Assembly (NCBI GenBank): GCA_947568835.1 | Contig: OX387604.1 | Location: 15,219,076-15,283,075, forward strand | Length of the DNA: 64,000 nucleotides | DNA from: Protonemura montana | Taxonomy: Eukaryota > Arthropoda > Insecta > Plecoptera > Nemouridae | Direction of reading: 5' to 3' | Shown: one piece after another, positions 50,401 through 61,627 of the stretch | Layout of the letters: each line of letters starts with the position of its first letter | Position numbering within the stretch: position 1 is the first letter of the stretch | The notes under the pieces: generated by a model | What the model was told of the DNA's origin: nothing | What the model saw: only the letters and a program-made list of their open reading frames with translations | Database searches by the model: none | Translations under genes and position numbers: made by a program

Positions 50401-53218
50401 ATGTAGATGCTAGAACCATAGAATAAGGACAGAGTTATCCTTATTCTATGCTAGTAACTTATATTTATAAAGTGTTACACACTGTGAAGGCATTCTGATG
50501 GATGCTCTTTTATTCCAGAGCCGCCTAGAGGAAGGTTTCCGCGAGAAAGAGAGTTCTCTTGAAAGAAAACAGGTATCGCTGAACAATGTTTCTCAAGAGC
50601 TCATGAAAGCGAACGATATCCTCAGAAGATTGCAAGCCGAGTTGGTTGCACTCAGATCAAAACTGAATAAACGAACGCATATCGCGCTTGAACAAGAGCG
50701 ACTCCTTAATTGCAAAACAGAGGAACTAGCCATGTCAGAAAGAAAAGTAAACCAACTGCAAGAAAATATTGAAGATGCTGCAACCAAAGAAAAGAAATTG
50801 AGTGAATTACTGAAAGCTGCAAATGAGAAAGTAATCGCTCAAGAAAAGTATATCAGCAACGATAAGCTAGGTATTATTACTTAACCAGCAAGGTCCGGGT
50901 CTAGAACAGAAGACATTTAGAGGCCCCCCCAATGTCACTATTAAATAAGTCGATAAAAGAGGTTCATTGCATGTCTTATCATTTTTCAAGTCCTTACAAA
51001 ATTATTTTTTCCAACGAGAGTCAAATGTGCATTTAAGATCAATTTATGAGACAAAAAGCCTACAGTTCTATAACGCGATGACTTGCAGCGATTCAACTCT
51101 AAATCTTGCATTGCATTTTGTGCCAAGAATGCAGAAATGTGTGTAATGCATCTGAGAGTGAAATGTCAAGAGACTGAGAGGCAGTATTGAATCCTTGGTG
51201 CTACAGCATCAACAAAATTACAGATCTTAATTGATATCTAGGCAACATTTTATAGATGGCACGGTGTCTTCATCAAGCTCTATTCACATTTTGCGCCTAT
51301 TTTAGTTTAATTGAGCTAAATTACTCCTTCAATTAAAAAATGTGTCATTATCCTTGTGTTTTCACTTGTTTTCTGATTTGTTGCCACAACGCAGTGTTGT
51401 ATTTAGGTTTTTTGATTGAAAAGATTTTTTAGTTTTACCTTTCTTCTACTTACGTTGCATCGCTCATCAATGTTTGTTTTGCTAAATCTGTCTGAACTTT
51501 TTCTTGAAGCCAGGGGTCGGAATCGGAATAGAAGCGCATTGATATGTTCTCTGAATGGAAATCATGGTTTAGGTTAGAATGGGCTTTAAACATTTCTTAG
51601 TCTTGTCAGGATCTTTAGTGCATTCAGGGAATGGAATCAGATTAGAATTGGAAAAGAATACATTCTTGGCTTGGAAGGAAAAGAAAGCAGGAGAATGCAA
51701 CATAAGGGGGTTCGAAAAATATAAGGCGTTGCATGCTACTCATCAAGTTTCTTTACTCAGTGTCATCAATTTTTTAGTTTTTAGTTATTTACACAGAGAA
51801 AGTTTTCAGAAATCAACGGCTTGTTATAATTCTGCATTATGTATTGTTTTCAGCAATTCAGTGGTTGGTACGGCAGATGGCACATTTGCCCAAGAATCCC
51901 TCTGGCCCAGGCTTTCCGACAGCACTAGATTTAAAGTTGCCTCCTCTGAATGCTGATCTCGACTATGAGCGATTAGCACCCTTCATGTAAGTATTCTACT
52001 ACATTATTTAACACCAACGTTGGCACAGGATCTTTCCTGGGAGTGTCAATCATGGAATGGAACCATTTGGACATGGACATGTAGATCCATGGCCAAAGTC
52101 AGCTGAAGAGTTAAATATTAAAATTAATAATATTAAGGAAAATTTAAAGTTTAAACTAGTATAGCTAGGTATAGAAGTAATTATATTGTAACCAAGCCAG
52201 GGTGCTATAAACAATAAAACATTAAACACAATACAAATACAATCTCAAGCTCATCAAGCTCAAGCAAGGCAATCACCAACCTTGAAATTAATCTCAACAA
52301 CTATCAGGGAAGTTGTCACTAAGCCACCTGTATATATTTTTTTGCATTAAATTGCCACACATTGCTAGCTCATCGCTTTTTCTTTAATTTTAATTTGTGC
52401 CATGTTTTATGTATGGAGCAATAAATGGCACTTAAATGTAATTACAAAACAAAAAAAACTGTCTTGATCTGTAATGCCTAAGAAATAATGTTTGAAGACA
52501 ATTTCGATGTTGGCCATACTGTAATCAATTCTGGTTTATGTGCCCAAACATTTAAGTGTCTGGTTTTTGCTTAATTTTTTGTTGGTATTAAATTGTCTAG
52601 ACTGTCATGTCATATTTCTATCTCATCAGCCATGCTGGTGTTCAGAGCTCCCCGTACCTTGCGGAAGCACAGAAACCGCCGACAACTGCAAGCACGTCTG
52701 CAGAGGATGCTTTAAACGGAATGAAAAAATCCGACATGATGGTCACTTCCAGACCCAGTACATACCAGCAGTCTCTCCTGAATGCTGCTACTAACACTAC
52801 AGAGGCTGCTTGGGAAGGGCTGCCAAAATCCAATGTCGTCAGCTCTAGACCCGATACATACCATCAGTCTCCCTTAAATGCTGCAACCTACTCTGCAGAG
52901 GTTGCTTTAAACGGACTGAAAAAATCCGACATGATGGCCACTTCCAGACCTGGTATATACCAGCAGTCTTCCTTAAATGCTGAAACCAACACTGCAAAGG
53001 CCGCTCGGAAAGGGCTGCCAAAATCCAATGTTGTAACGTCTAGACCTGGTACTTACCAGCAGCTTCCCCTGAATTCTGCGTCCAACACTGCAGAGACTGC
53101 TTCTAGTCTGCCGACAAAATCCAAGTTTGTTTTCATCTCCAGACCCGGTACATACCAGCCACCTCATGTAACGTCAGCGTACTTTCCTAGAAAAGGGAAT
53201 GGTGGTATTGGGAAGTAA
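47413..53218 (+). CDS. SASS6: Spindle assembly abnormal protein 6 (SAS-6), centriole cartwheel scaffold
   Basis: Five exons: 47413-48263, 49148-49376, 50519-50870, 51854-51986 and 52630-53218, all GT-AG and frame-consistent, giving 717 aa (human is 657). SAS-6 dimers self-assemble into the nine-fold cartwheel that sets centriole symmetry. Residues 1 to about 155 are the globular head (SLLVDFVHFPRQFVKLLDQC and a GPRFLLVLESKEEG block match the family), followed by a coiled coil to about residue 480 (heptad-rich, Glu/Lys/Gln). Exon 4 has NDKLAIQWLVRQ where vertebrates have NEKLITWLNK. The final exon encodes a disordered tail with tandem ~33-residue repeats and ends in SAYFP, a motif also near the vertebrate C-terminus. 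The exon 3/4 phase joins without a stop. The coiled coil in the third and fourth introns shows no missing piece, but an unseen short exon cannot be excluded. AATAAA at 53427. Confidence 0.93.
49990..50115 (+). repeat. Possible tRNA-like SINE relic in SASS6 intron 2
   Basis: Contains GGTCCTGGGTTCGAATCACG, a good B-box, with a weak A-box-like AATTGGTGAGG only 10 bases upstream, so tRNA spacing is not met. Probably a degraded SINE or chance. Confidence 0.2.
50417..50450. repeat. Intronic hairpin, 13-bp perfect arms
   Basis: CATAGAATAAGGA (50417-50429) pairs exactly with 50438-50450 across an 8-base loop, about 70 bases upstream of SASS6 exon 3. It might be a small foldback insertion; no known RNA family recognised. 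Confidence 0.7.
52700..53160 (+). repeat. SASS6: In-frame coding tandem repeat in the SAS-6 tail
   Basis: About four and a half units of ~32-33 residues in two alternating types: one with KKSDMM (start positions about 52721 and 52916), the other with PKSNVV (about 52823 and 53018). Every unit contains SRPxTYQ or SRPxIYQ followed by a Leu-Asn-Ala stretch. The two-unit period is 195 bases (65 codons), so expansion seems to have involved a dimer. A fifth, diverged SRPGTYQ precedes the SAYFP end. DNA similarity between like units is high, suggesting recent or homogenised duplication. Confidence 0.9.
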
Positions 53219-53426
53219 CTTGGCAGATTGAATTTTAAGGATATTATGAACAGAAATATTGTTTCATGGACTTTTTCAAATGGACGTTTCAAAGGGCTTT
53301 TTGAGTTTAATTTTCCTTTGGTAATGTGTATCATGGTCTATCAAAAGATCTGAATCTGAAGGTTGTTATCATTGTTCATCCTCAATTGTATTCAATTATT
53401 TAATCTCAAAGTCCTTGTCATCTATT

Positions 53427-53432
53427 AATAAA
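53427..53432 (+). terminator. Polyadenylation signal of SASS6
   Basis: AATAAA 209 bases after the SASS6 stop; another lies near 53834. Either could be used. Confidence 0.5.
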
Positions 53433-54579
53433 GCATTTGGCTGCATGAAACTCATTTTCCTAAGTGCTAAATGAATATGCAATTATTTCTTATGGCAAAT
53501 TCATATTTAAATTTCCAGTAAATTTGCAATTTGGTAGAAATGGTTTCAGTGCTCGGCAACGTTTAGCTGCTGCCACATGTTGTCAAAATTCAAAAATAAA
53601 AATGTAGAATTTATATCTAAACATTTGATAGCTCAACTTTAGGTTCAGTTCCAGATTCCAATTTAGATACCTGATATTTTTTACTTTGATATTCACGCAT
53701 CCACCATAGATGCAGTCGTATTCATTTAGTACTGTTGAAAATATGTGAATTGTTAGTTTATAAAATTTGTTTTAGCCCATGTATTTATTTCTGACAGCTG
53801 TCTATTCTCAATATCTTTTGTACTTGTCCAAATGAATAAAAGACTGAGCTTGTCTAGAATTGCAACATCTAAGTTCTTTTTAGCTATAAAAATGTGTTTC
53901 TTTCATTCTGTAAATATTTTTGCCTTACAAGAATAGATATTTAGAAATAATAAAGATGATTTACTCGCATGGTCACCAGTCTGCAGATGGAACGAAAATT
54001 TGGCATATATTGTGGCATGGGGGATTGTGGGGTTCCTCCTGATTGCGTAATTAAAGTGTGTAAAGTTCGTGCTACTGGTCACCGTTGCGTGGTATGCATC
54101 ATTATACAATCCTGTCCCGCGGCCAAGATACCAGGCGGTAAGAAAAGGTTGTGAAAGCCGCATCTCTCAACTTGGACCTGCTGTGCCAAAGTGAAACATC
54201 CATAAGCATGGTGGATCTCCTAGACAGAAATCATGGCCTCGTGATCATTCACATCGATTCATCATCATTCATCAGACATTTGACTGAGAAGTTTCATAGG
54301 ACCTGCTCGTTGGACCTGCTGCCTTGAACCTGCTAAACGTCATAGACAGAAAATCTACCTGAATGTTATTTCAAAAAATAATGCATAACTCCCAAATAAT
54401 GGCCACAACTTTTTTGGCTCTTAAAAATGCAACTTAAACCTGCAAACAAAGGCTCGTACGAAGAGGAGGTGCATTCTAGAGTTTTCTAGCATGTGTGTAC
54501 CCGCCTCCGCCCTAAAGTTTTTCTGATAATCATGCCAAAGCAAGTATCAAAAACTTTATAAAAGCAAAGCGTAGAACCA
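53433..54579. other. Gene-free interval
   Basis: Probably includes an extended SASS6 3' UTR. No further coding sequence recognised. Short duplicated words such as ATTCATCATCATTCATCAG at about 54255 are present. Confidence 0.3.
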
Positions 54580-55750
54580 GATTTTGGCAACAGGTGACAA
54601 TGATTGAAGCAAATTTTTATATTTTTACACTAATTCTAGAAAAACAACTTCACGACTGCATCAAAGTATTATACCGAGCTTTGCAACTACAAAAACGAAG
54701 CAGTACACAGGCAGCAGAGTGCTTATATAGTCCCCACTCTCCAAAAATATAAGTCAACCCACAAAAATTCAGGAAAAATTTGGAGGAGTGGGACATTCAC
54801 AGCAATTGAAGAGAGAAGCAACAATACGTCTTGGAGGAACTTAGTGGCTCCGACAAGCTGAACTCGTACTATATCGGAGCAGCAGACCAACACACCGTCA
54901 AATCAGCATTAATAAACAGCTGTAAAGGCTGGCTAGCAGACCTCAACATTAAAATTCCAGCCCATTTGTGTATCTCACAAGATTACCCAGATCATCAAGA
55001 CATGCCACAGGAGTAAATGGAATCTCCCTAAAATGTTTATGCTCTCTCTCTCTATAGACCAGTGTACATGCTATTACAAATGTTATCAATAACTCTTTTT
55101 TGTAGCTACCTTATGAGATGAAACCTAATTTTAATAAATCACACTTAAACTCGGAAGCAGTCTTCACTACTCAATGCCCTCAAGCGTGTCCCAGGGCTCA
55201 AAGCTAGCTCTACTACTTTTCAATATCAACACAGAGAACGTACCTTAAATCAAAGTGTGCAAAATTAAACAATTTTCAGACTATATGCAAAGCTACCACC
55301 ATTTCAAGCCACAAGTCACAACAGCTAATATGAACTCGAACTCTGACAGAACATTTTCACTGACATTCTCACACACAACAAACTCAACGCTGCCTGACAA
55401 CCTAAAATGGTCAAGCGATATGGCACTGATGCTCAATCCAACATAAACGGTGTCACCCGTGTTTGGCACAAAAACCTAGAGAGCTAGACTAGACTAGAAT
55501 ACTTCAAACAGAAATTAAACAAGAGCAATTACCACCACGGCATCAACATACGCTCGAAAGGTTACATTTTTAAGCGAAGCCACCAAACAAAGAGATACTA
55601 CTCTGCTTTCTCGAACTATGGAACAACACGGTACAACTAGTTACCGGATTTATTTAAAACCTATGGATTGACGACATTACAATAGAAATAAAAAATATGT
55701 TTGCACTAGAAAACCAAGAAATCAGATGATATAAAACTGCAAAGAACCTA
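54580..55750 (+). mobile_element. Degenerate LINE remnant
   Basis: Plus strand, broken into several frames. At about 55180-55260 a SQGSKLALLLFNINTENVP block resembles the RT box VPQGS..PLLFNIYTNDIP. It is followed by KQFSDYM at the expected place of the FADD box and LKWSSDM like the L.W..H block. At 55490-55640 YHHGINIRSKGYIF and a broken tail resemble the end of a Jockey-like ORF2. Many stops; no intact domain. Confidence 0.5.
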
Positions 55751-56339
55751 AAGTGCAATATTTAAATATAAATACTTACCTTTTTAGATGTAACATTTGG
55801 CGATGTTATAAAAAAATATATAAAAAAATATTATCTATCCATCTATCTAACAACTGCTCCTTTGCCTCTGCCATTAGAGGTACAAGTTTCACACCAGTGG
55901 GTAGGGATAGGCTTGAACTATGAACTTTTCCAAAATTGAATTGTGGTTTTTTATGCATTAAGGGAGTCAGAATCTGTTATAATTTATTGTTTATCAGCAT
56001 ATTTCTTTGATGTAAGGTGGGTTTACGCTGAATACCCTGGATTACAACACTGGGCCACAATATGTGAAACATTGCCAGTTAGTATTTTTGGTACCATGAT
56101 GATTGCAGAAAAGTGCAAATATTACTTTTCAGTGAAGGCGACAGGATTTTAGCCCGGTAACCCAGGAACAGCATCAGCCTCCGACGAATCACAATACAAC
56201 TAAGAAGCAATCGAATACGAAGGTTTTCACGTTGCATGTAACTAACAGAATAAAAACCATCAGGAATGGACTTTAGAAAAAACTCTTCCCTGTTAAAGAT
56301 AATGCTTCTGCGTTGATCTGATTCTGATAAACAGATGGT

Positions 56340-56385
56340 CAGCGATCAAGCGACTACCGCTGAGCCAGCTAGACGTTAACATTTT
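56340..56385 (-). repeat. tRNA-half-like A-box fragment
   Basis: Minus strand has TAGCTGGCTCAGCGGTAGTCGCTTGATC, which looks like a tRNA 5' half with A-box and D-arm. No B-box follows at the right distance. A SINE fragment is the simplest reading. Confidence 0.3.
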
Positions 56386-56939
56386 GAAATCCGTATCCTT
56401 ACCCGCAGTAACATGAGAAAGCAGATATTTATAGCTTTATCAGGCTATCTCAGCTATCCATGGCTACCAAAATTTTAATATTATTATTTCATATGTGATC
56501 AAATTTTTTGTTTCAGTTGCAAAAAAAATATTATTTTTTCATTACTGGAGGAGGTTGGTAATTAAATTGTTGCTTGCATTTCTTATGCAGAAGGGATGAA
56601 TTAGAACCCAATGAAAATGAAAATTTGCAGTTACAAATTTTATTTATATTAGCAATTGCTTGAAAATTCACTGTAGCAGATGCACTGTCACTTCTGTGGA
56701 TTCCAATTTCAGCAATTGTATGATAATTTACGAGTCGGAGAGCGTACATATACTGATCATTAAGCACATAAACTGAAGTGGCCCATGACTCACAATGTAA
56801 AAGCTCTAATTCCTCATCGCTCAGTTAACCTATTATAAAGTAATTTAAGGATTTTAACATAGCAATGCTTATTGCAATAGCATCGTGGTCAATTTTGGTC
56901 AATTAGTGAGTAAAGGAAAAATTAACATATTTTTCTTTT

Positions 56940-57337
56940 AGCTTTAAGAATGTATGTAAAATAGGTTGATGTTATTTTAGCAATGAATTATTATTTACCC
57001 TCACAGACTTCATGATAAAGGTGGTTAACATTTGAAGCAAAAGTAACACTGTCATATTGGAAATGAATCATAATCCTCTTCCTTTTTAAGGAAAAACAGA
57101 GAAATGAGCTTGCTTTTTTACTACTGTTCCTATTACACAGCTTTAAGATTGTATGTAACAAAGGTTGATGTTATTTTAGCAATGAATTGTTATTTTCCCT
57201 CACAGACTTTATGATAAACGTGGTTAGCAAAAATTTGAACCAAAAGTACCATTGTCACATTGAAAATTCAATCATAATGCTCTTCCTTTTTAAGGAAAAG
57301 CAGAAAAATGAGCTTGATTTTTTACTAGTGTTTCTAT
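56940..57337 (+). repeat. Tandem duplication, two ~199-bp units
   Basis: Unit 1 starts at 56940 and unit 2 at 57139, both with AGCTTTAAGA(A/T)TGTATGTAA, GGTTGATGTTATTTTAGCAATGAATT and CTTCCTTTTTAAGGAAAA. Overall the copies look about 85-90% identical with a few small indels. No coding frame is conserved. Lies between the SASS6 and ATXN7L3 genes. Confidence 0.85.
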
Positions 57338-57720
57338 TGAATAGCAAAAACACTTACAGGTTAGGGAACACTGAGAACAACCTATGGGTACACGTGTACA
57401 AGAGAGTAGGTAGGCATCACCATTTTATAGAGGTAACTTGAACAATGAAGAGTTCTGAGTGCTGACCATAGGTATCAGAGTGATTAAAATGTTATATGTA
57501 GATGGGGTTTGCTAAATATAAATACTACTGTATTAAAAAATAAACTTTGACAATAACTGGAAAAAAAAACAACAAGAAGGCAATCCAAGACGCCGATGTA
57601 ATTGGCTAAAAGCCTATCACTGTTTACAGCCAAGTGTATGAAGCCAAAGCATGCCTGCTTGAGCAGAATGAAAATACTATTTAGATAACCATAACATGAA
57701 GAACACGTTCTTGTGTTCAG

Positions 57721-57726
57721 TTTATT
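57721..57726 (-). terminator. Polyadenylation signal of ATXN7L3
   Basis: AATAAA on the minus strand, 30 bases beyond the ATXN7L3 stop. Confidence 0.6.
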
Positions 57727-57755
57727 TAATGATACCTAGTTGATACATTTTTTAC

Positions 57756-58799
57756 CTAATCACCATATGAATGGTGAGAAGCTTTCTTTGATGATTTTTT
57801 TTTAATTTTAATTTTTTCTCTCTGTTTTGATTGTGTGGATGATCCAGTCGAACATGAATCTACTGGAGAATTAGTATTTGAGTGTTCTTGTTCCCAACTG
57901 CGCCCAAGCTGGTCACGCATGTTCTGTCCATCTCCTTCTTCATATGTGTCAACATCTACCTGCTCAAAACTGACACTTCCTTCTGCAGACGCTTCGGAGT
58001 TGAGCAAATTCGTCCGCACTGCCCGCCGCTGGTCATCGGTATGCTGGGGACATTGTAATGATCGGATACACAAACGATGTGTGTGTTTAGAGATGACACC
58101 ACATATTTGCACAAACAAATTCTTCCTCTCTTCAAAGTTCATATCTTCGTAACTCACGCTTATGTCACCAATTACACTCGATGGAGCAGAGCCTTCCGCA
58201 TGACTAATATTACCATTCCTAGGTAATTTCGTAGTCTTTACGCGTTTTCCAGGCGCTCGCTCTTTCTTTTTTCTCCGCTTTACAGATCCAACAGTCCAAT
58301 CGGCATCATCAACATCGTCTACATCTTCGGCAACATTTGCGTTGTTGTTTCCACTGTTACTATTGTTCGCTATCCGCCGTTGAGCTATCCTAGAGCTGTT
58401 TCTGCCCATTCCCATGCATTTCTCAAGGTGAGGAGCAAACCTAGCAGCAGTCAGGCTGCGTTTGCACTCAGGGCACATGCAATCAGGCGGTTTTTTCAAG
58501 GGGGGCAGGCCAAAAATGTCTAGGCCTGGTTCATCGACTATATCCTGGTCGACATTTCGAGCTACCCCATTTTCGTGTTCAGACAAGCCGACTTTTAAAT
58601 TCCTGTGCATCTCAAAGGCAAACCCCAACATAACAGATTCTAGGAGATCGTCAAAGCACCCATTCACAGCATGTTCCAACAAACTCGAGTCGTTCACGAT
58701 CATTTTACGCTCTTCCTTGAGAAGAACAATTTCATCTTCTATTTGCTTATCTGACGCATTGAGTGCTCTGGCTGGGGAAAGGTGTCGGCGGGATGTCAT
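57756..58799 (-). CDS. ATXN7L3: Ataxin-7-like protein 3 (SAGA deubiquitinase module subunit, Sgf11 homologue)
   Basis: Single coding exon of 347 aa, close to the human length. The protein anchors the USP22/Ubp8 deubiquitinase to SAGA and is needed for removal of ubiquitin from H2B. Motifs: LGFAFEMHR (about 58-66), DEPGLDIFG (89-97, matching the family's VDQPGLDIFG), an Sgf11 C2HC zinc finger CPEC..RFAPHLEKC (C109, C112, H124, C128), GMGRNSSRIAQRRIAN, an acidic D/E-rich and basic KRRKKKER linker, and a SCA7 domain CGVISKHTHRLCIRSLQCPQHT (about 233-254). The C-terminus is Ser/Lys-rich. The ATG used lies seven bases inside an exon starting at an acceptor at about 58806, so the leader is spliced and a longer N-terminus from an upstream exon is possible. 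Its first ~45 residues do not resemble vertebrates. Confidence 0.93.
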   Translation of the reverse strand: MTSRRHLSPARALNASDKQIEDEIVLLKEERKMIVNDSSLLEHAVNGCFDDLLESVMLGFAFEMHRNLKVGLSEHENGVARNVDQDIVDEPGLDIFGLPPLKKPPDCMCPECKRSLTAARFAPHLEKCMGMGRNSSRIAQRRIANNSNSGNNNANVAEDVDDVDDADWTVGSVKRRKKKERAPGKRVKTTKLPRNGNISHAEGSAPSSVIGDISVSYEDMNFEERKNLFVQICGVISKHTHRLCIRSLQCPQHTDDQRRAVRTNLLNSEASAEGSVSFEQVDVDTYEEGDGQNMRDQLGRSWEQEHSNTNSPVDSCSTGSSTQSKQREKIKIKKKSSKKASHHSYGD

Positions 58800-58809
58800 G
58801 TCCCAGCTG

Positions 58810-59340
58810 CGAATTATAGTAATACAAATTATAAGCATTGGAAGCTCCTCTCAATGCACCAGCGAAGACTGGGAATCCATAAATCTTTCTGTGAGTTGAA
58901 TATTTGCTCAATCTTAGTTCATAGATACATTACAAACATCGTTAGGAAAGCGACCAGCACATCTGACACGCATCCAGACCGCTCACCGTATACACTTTAA
59001 CCATAGAAAAAAGACTATGCTTTAACTCTTAGGCTCGGCTGACGCACTTCTGGCAGCAGCATCTGCAGCTGTTATGTTGGTGTAGGTTAGTATTTTCCCA
59101 TCGTGCCTGTGGGAGCGGTGAGGCGCTGAAATTCAAATATGTATTGGAATGTAAGAAGATTCAAATCCCTTAAACCAACGCTTAAACACAATAAATTAAT
59201 TGTAACAATTGAAAAAATTACTATGATATAGGCAAATAATATACAAGTTAATATGGTAAATACGTAAATACGGTTAATAGATAAATATACGTAAATTGTC
59301 TTACTTATTTACAGAAGACTAAAAAGAAGAGAGAGAGAGT
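58810..59340. other. ATXN7L3 upstream region
   Basis: Should hold the untranslated leader exon(s) and promoter of ATXN7L3 on the minus strand. No donor could be chosen with confidence. No other gene seen. Confidence 0.3.
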
Positions 59341-59379
59341 TCCACCAGTAGTTCAAAAATGCTTAGTTAGGAACAGTAT

Positions 59380-59720
59380 TTTAGGAAATACTGATCAAAA
59401 ATCTGAATAAGTACAGAATAACAGAATTTGCGGGCAATTGGGTCGAATCATATCTGACATGATGCAATCAACCAGCGACAATAAACACGGACAATGGATA
59501 TGTTCTTTACGATTACAAAGACATTAAAACAGCAGTCCTGTAAGGCGCTCCACGAGGGGCAATTCTGTGAAGTGCATATTTACAAGACCTGTCGAAAAAC
59601 ATTTCAAATTTTGGACAAAAACCAATTTTATTTGCAGATGACACGAGCATTTTAATATCAGCAGATAATGATAAAACTTTACTAACATGTGTAAATACAA
59701 CCTTAAGAGATCTACGTAGA
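59380..59720 (+). mobile_element. LINE reverse-transcriptase remnant
   Basis: Plus strand fragments FAGNWVESYL, GAPRGAIL (expected VPQGSILG) and YLQDLSKNI..PILFADDTSILIS with the RT catalytic FADD box intact, of a Jockey-like insect-type pattern. At least two in-frame stops interrupt it and no other LINE domains are joined to it. A short inactive copy, unrelated in detail to the one at 5360. Confidence 0.65.
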
Positions 59721-61627
59721 ACCTAATGGATTATTGAACCATGGAATAACCCAAAGAAATAACAAACAAAAGGGATAGTTTTAGAAATGCGTTGAAAGCA
59801 TCAATGTAACGTGTTACATTGGAAAACAGAGATAGATTAGAAGTAACAGCTGATGTGACGTCCAAAAAAATAATATTGCACCAGCAGAAGTTACCCTACA
59901 ATAACACAGGTTGCCTTCGTTGCAATCGTCAAAGCAAAATCATTCACTAAGGATTTTTTTTTGTATTTATGTGTTTATTGTTTCAAGCTTTCTGGCTTGT
60001 TATGATATATTGATATTTTTACTTTGTCTAGCTTGAACATTTTAATTATTATATTATTTCTAAACTGGTCAGCTGTTTCTGGCAAGGGATCGATAGCTAC
60101 TGTATCTCGCTAATTCCGTTCGGTAATTGTAGCACTCAATTAGGATGTTGATTAGAATACTCTCCATGCAATTTTTAAGTAGTGGTTTCCTCTTTTGTGT
60201 AAAGATGCTCGGTCTAGACTCTAGATGCTTTTCCAAATTTTTCTACTTATCTCCTCCTGGCATGATCTTGTACATTGCTCCTAATATTATGATTTTTCTC
60301 CATTCTCCTAAGGTTTCCCACTCCAAATCAAGCATAATTCTGTAAAACTATGTCTTGCTCTAAATTATTGCCCTACGCTGCACTTGAAGCAGCGCAACGA
60401 GCTTCTCCAGACATACTTCTGACTTTGGCGAGGGAACTTTATTAGACTGGCAGACAATAACTCGTTTATCTACCTTGGTGTGGGTAGCAAATTTGTTGGT
60501 TCATATCCAAAGTACCGCCATCCATACTGTTGTGTGTTTGTTAATATAGCTATATATTTATGTTTATATCTTAGATTATTAGATTATATATTATTCCCAT
60601 ATCATTCATGTATACGTAGAGGACCAAGACGCCTACACGTCGGGTGTAAATTCCTATTTCTTGTCGCGATCTATTATTATTGTGGCACAATGGCCAGATT
60701 ATAACATTCATAACGGTTTCTCTTTCTTAAAAGCTTGCCAATTTAGCAGCACTCTAAATTCCTATCTTTGCAGCACCAAGCCATTGTCGCTCTGCACCTA
60801 TACCCACCCTAACGGGACAGCTTATGCCCGGGTGTAGAAAGGGTGTAGAAAGGGTGTTTAAGGGTGTAGAAAGGGGATGTAACTGAGTCACACAGGGTTC
60901 AAACAACTCGAAGTATAGGGTCTCAGGGACTCTGATCTTGGTTTTCGTGTGAGCTTGACGTGTTCTACTGAATCTTCATCATGTGAGTTTTTATATTAAA
61001 TTATCGTTCTATTGTGATTGTCAATACAAATGTTCTCTTTGCTCCACCTCAGTTCCCAACTATTCTGAGTATTGTCTCAGACGAACCTCTGAACCAGTAG
61101 TCAACCGCTCTATTTCCATTATCATTTTATCATGCTCACCTAGGGGCACAATACTACTAGGATGGTAGCAGTGGCATATTCGCTATACCGAATTCACTTC
61201 ATTAATCCCAATCCAAATTATGACAATATCGCTCTACAACATATCTGCATTGGGTTGGGTATGGTCGAGTCGGGTTGGGTTTTTCAAATCAAGATTCTTT
61301 CTCGCTGTGGGTTTTGGGCAATGAGATTTGAACAAAGGATAAAACTGAGCAACTCTGTGTGTGTGTGTAAATGATAAGGAAAGAGTTTAGAATTTGAAGA
61401 GAAAAGAGAGAATGTGAGGTTCTCTAGGAAGAGATGCACTTTACTAAGAGATAGAAGTGATAGAACCAAGAGGTTGGAAAGATACATTTTTCAATAATTT
61501 AAAGAAAGAGAAGGGTTTCGTAGAGAAACATACAGGGTTTGTGCCCTCGCACGAGAAGACACTTACCAATGTACAACGGTGGCTAATTTGCTTCCAATGG
61601 GGGCTACATGCTTTTTTAAATTTTTGT
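59721..61627. other. Gene-free interval
   Basis: AT-rich, no protein recognised. A short GGGTGTAGAAA repeat (60833-60878) and a GTGTGTGTGTG run (61358) are the only visible structures. Confidence 0.3.
60833..60878 (+). repeat. Short tandem repeat, GGGTGTAGAAA x4
   Basis: Four GGGTGT words, three with AGAAA, at 11-12 base spacing, the third altered to GGGTGTTTAA. Non-coding. Confidence 0.7.

Noticed and set aside
57835-58152. Open frames on the plus strand of ATXN7L3
   Set aside because: Antisense shadows of the ATXN7L3 coding exon.
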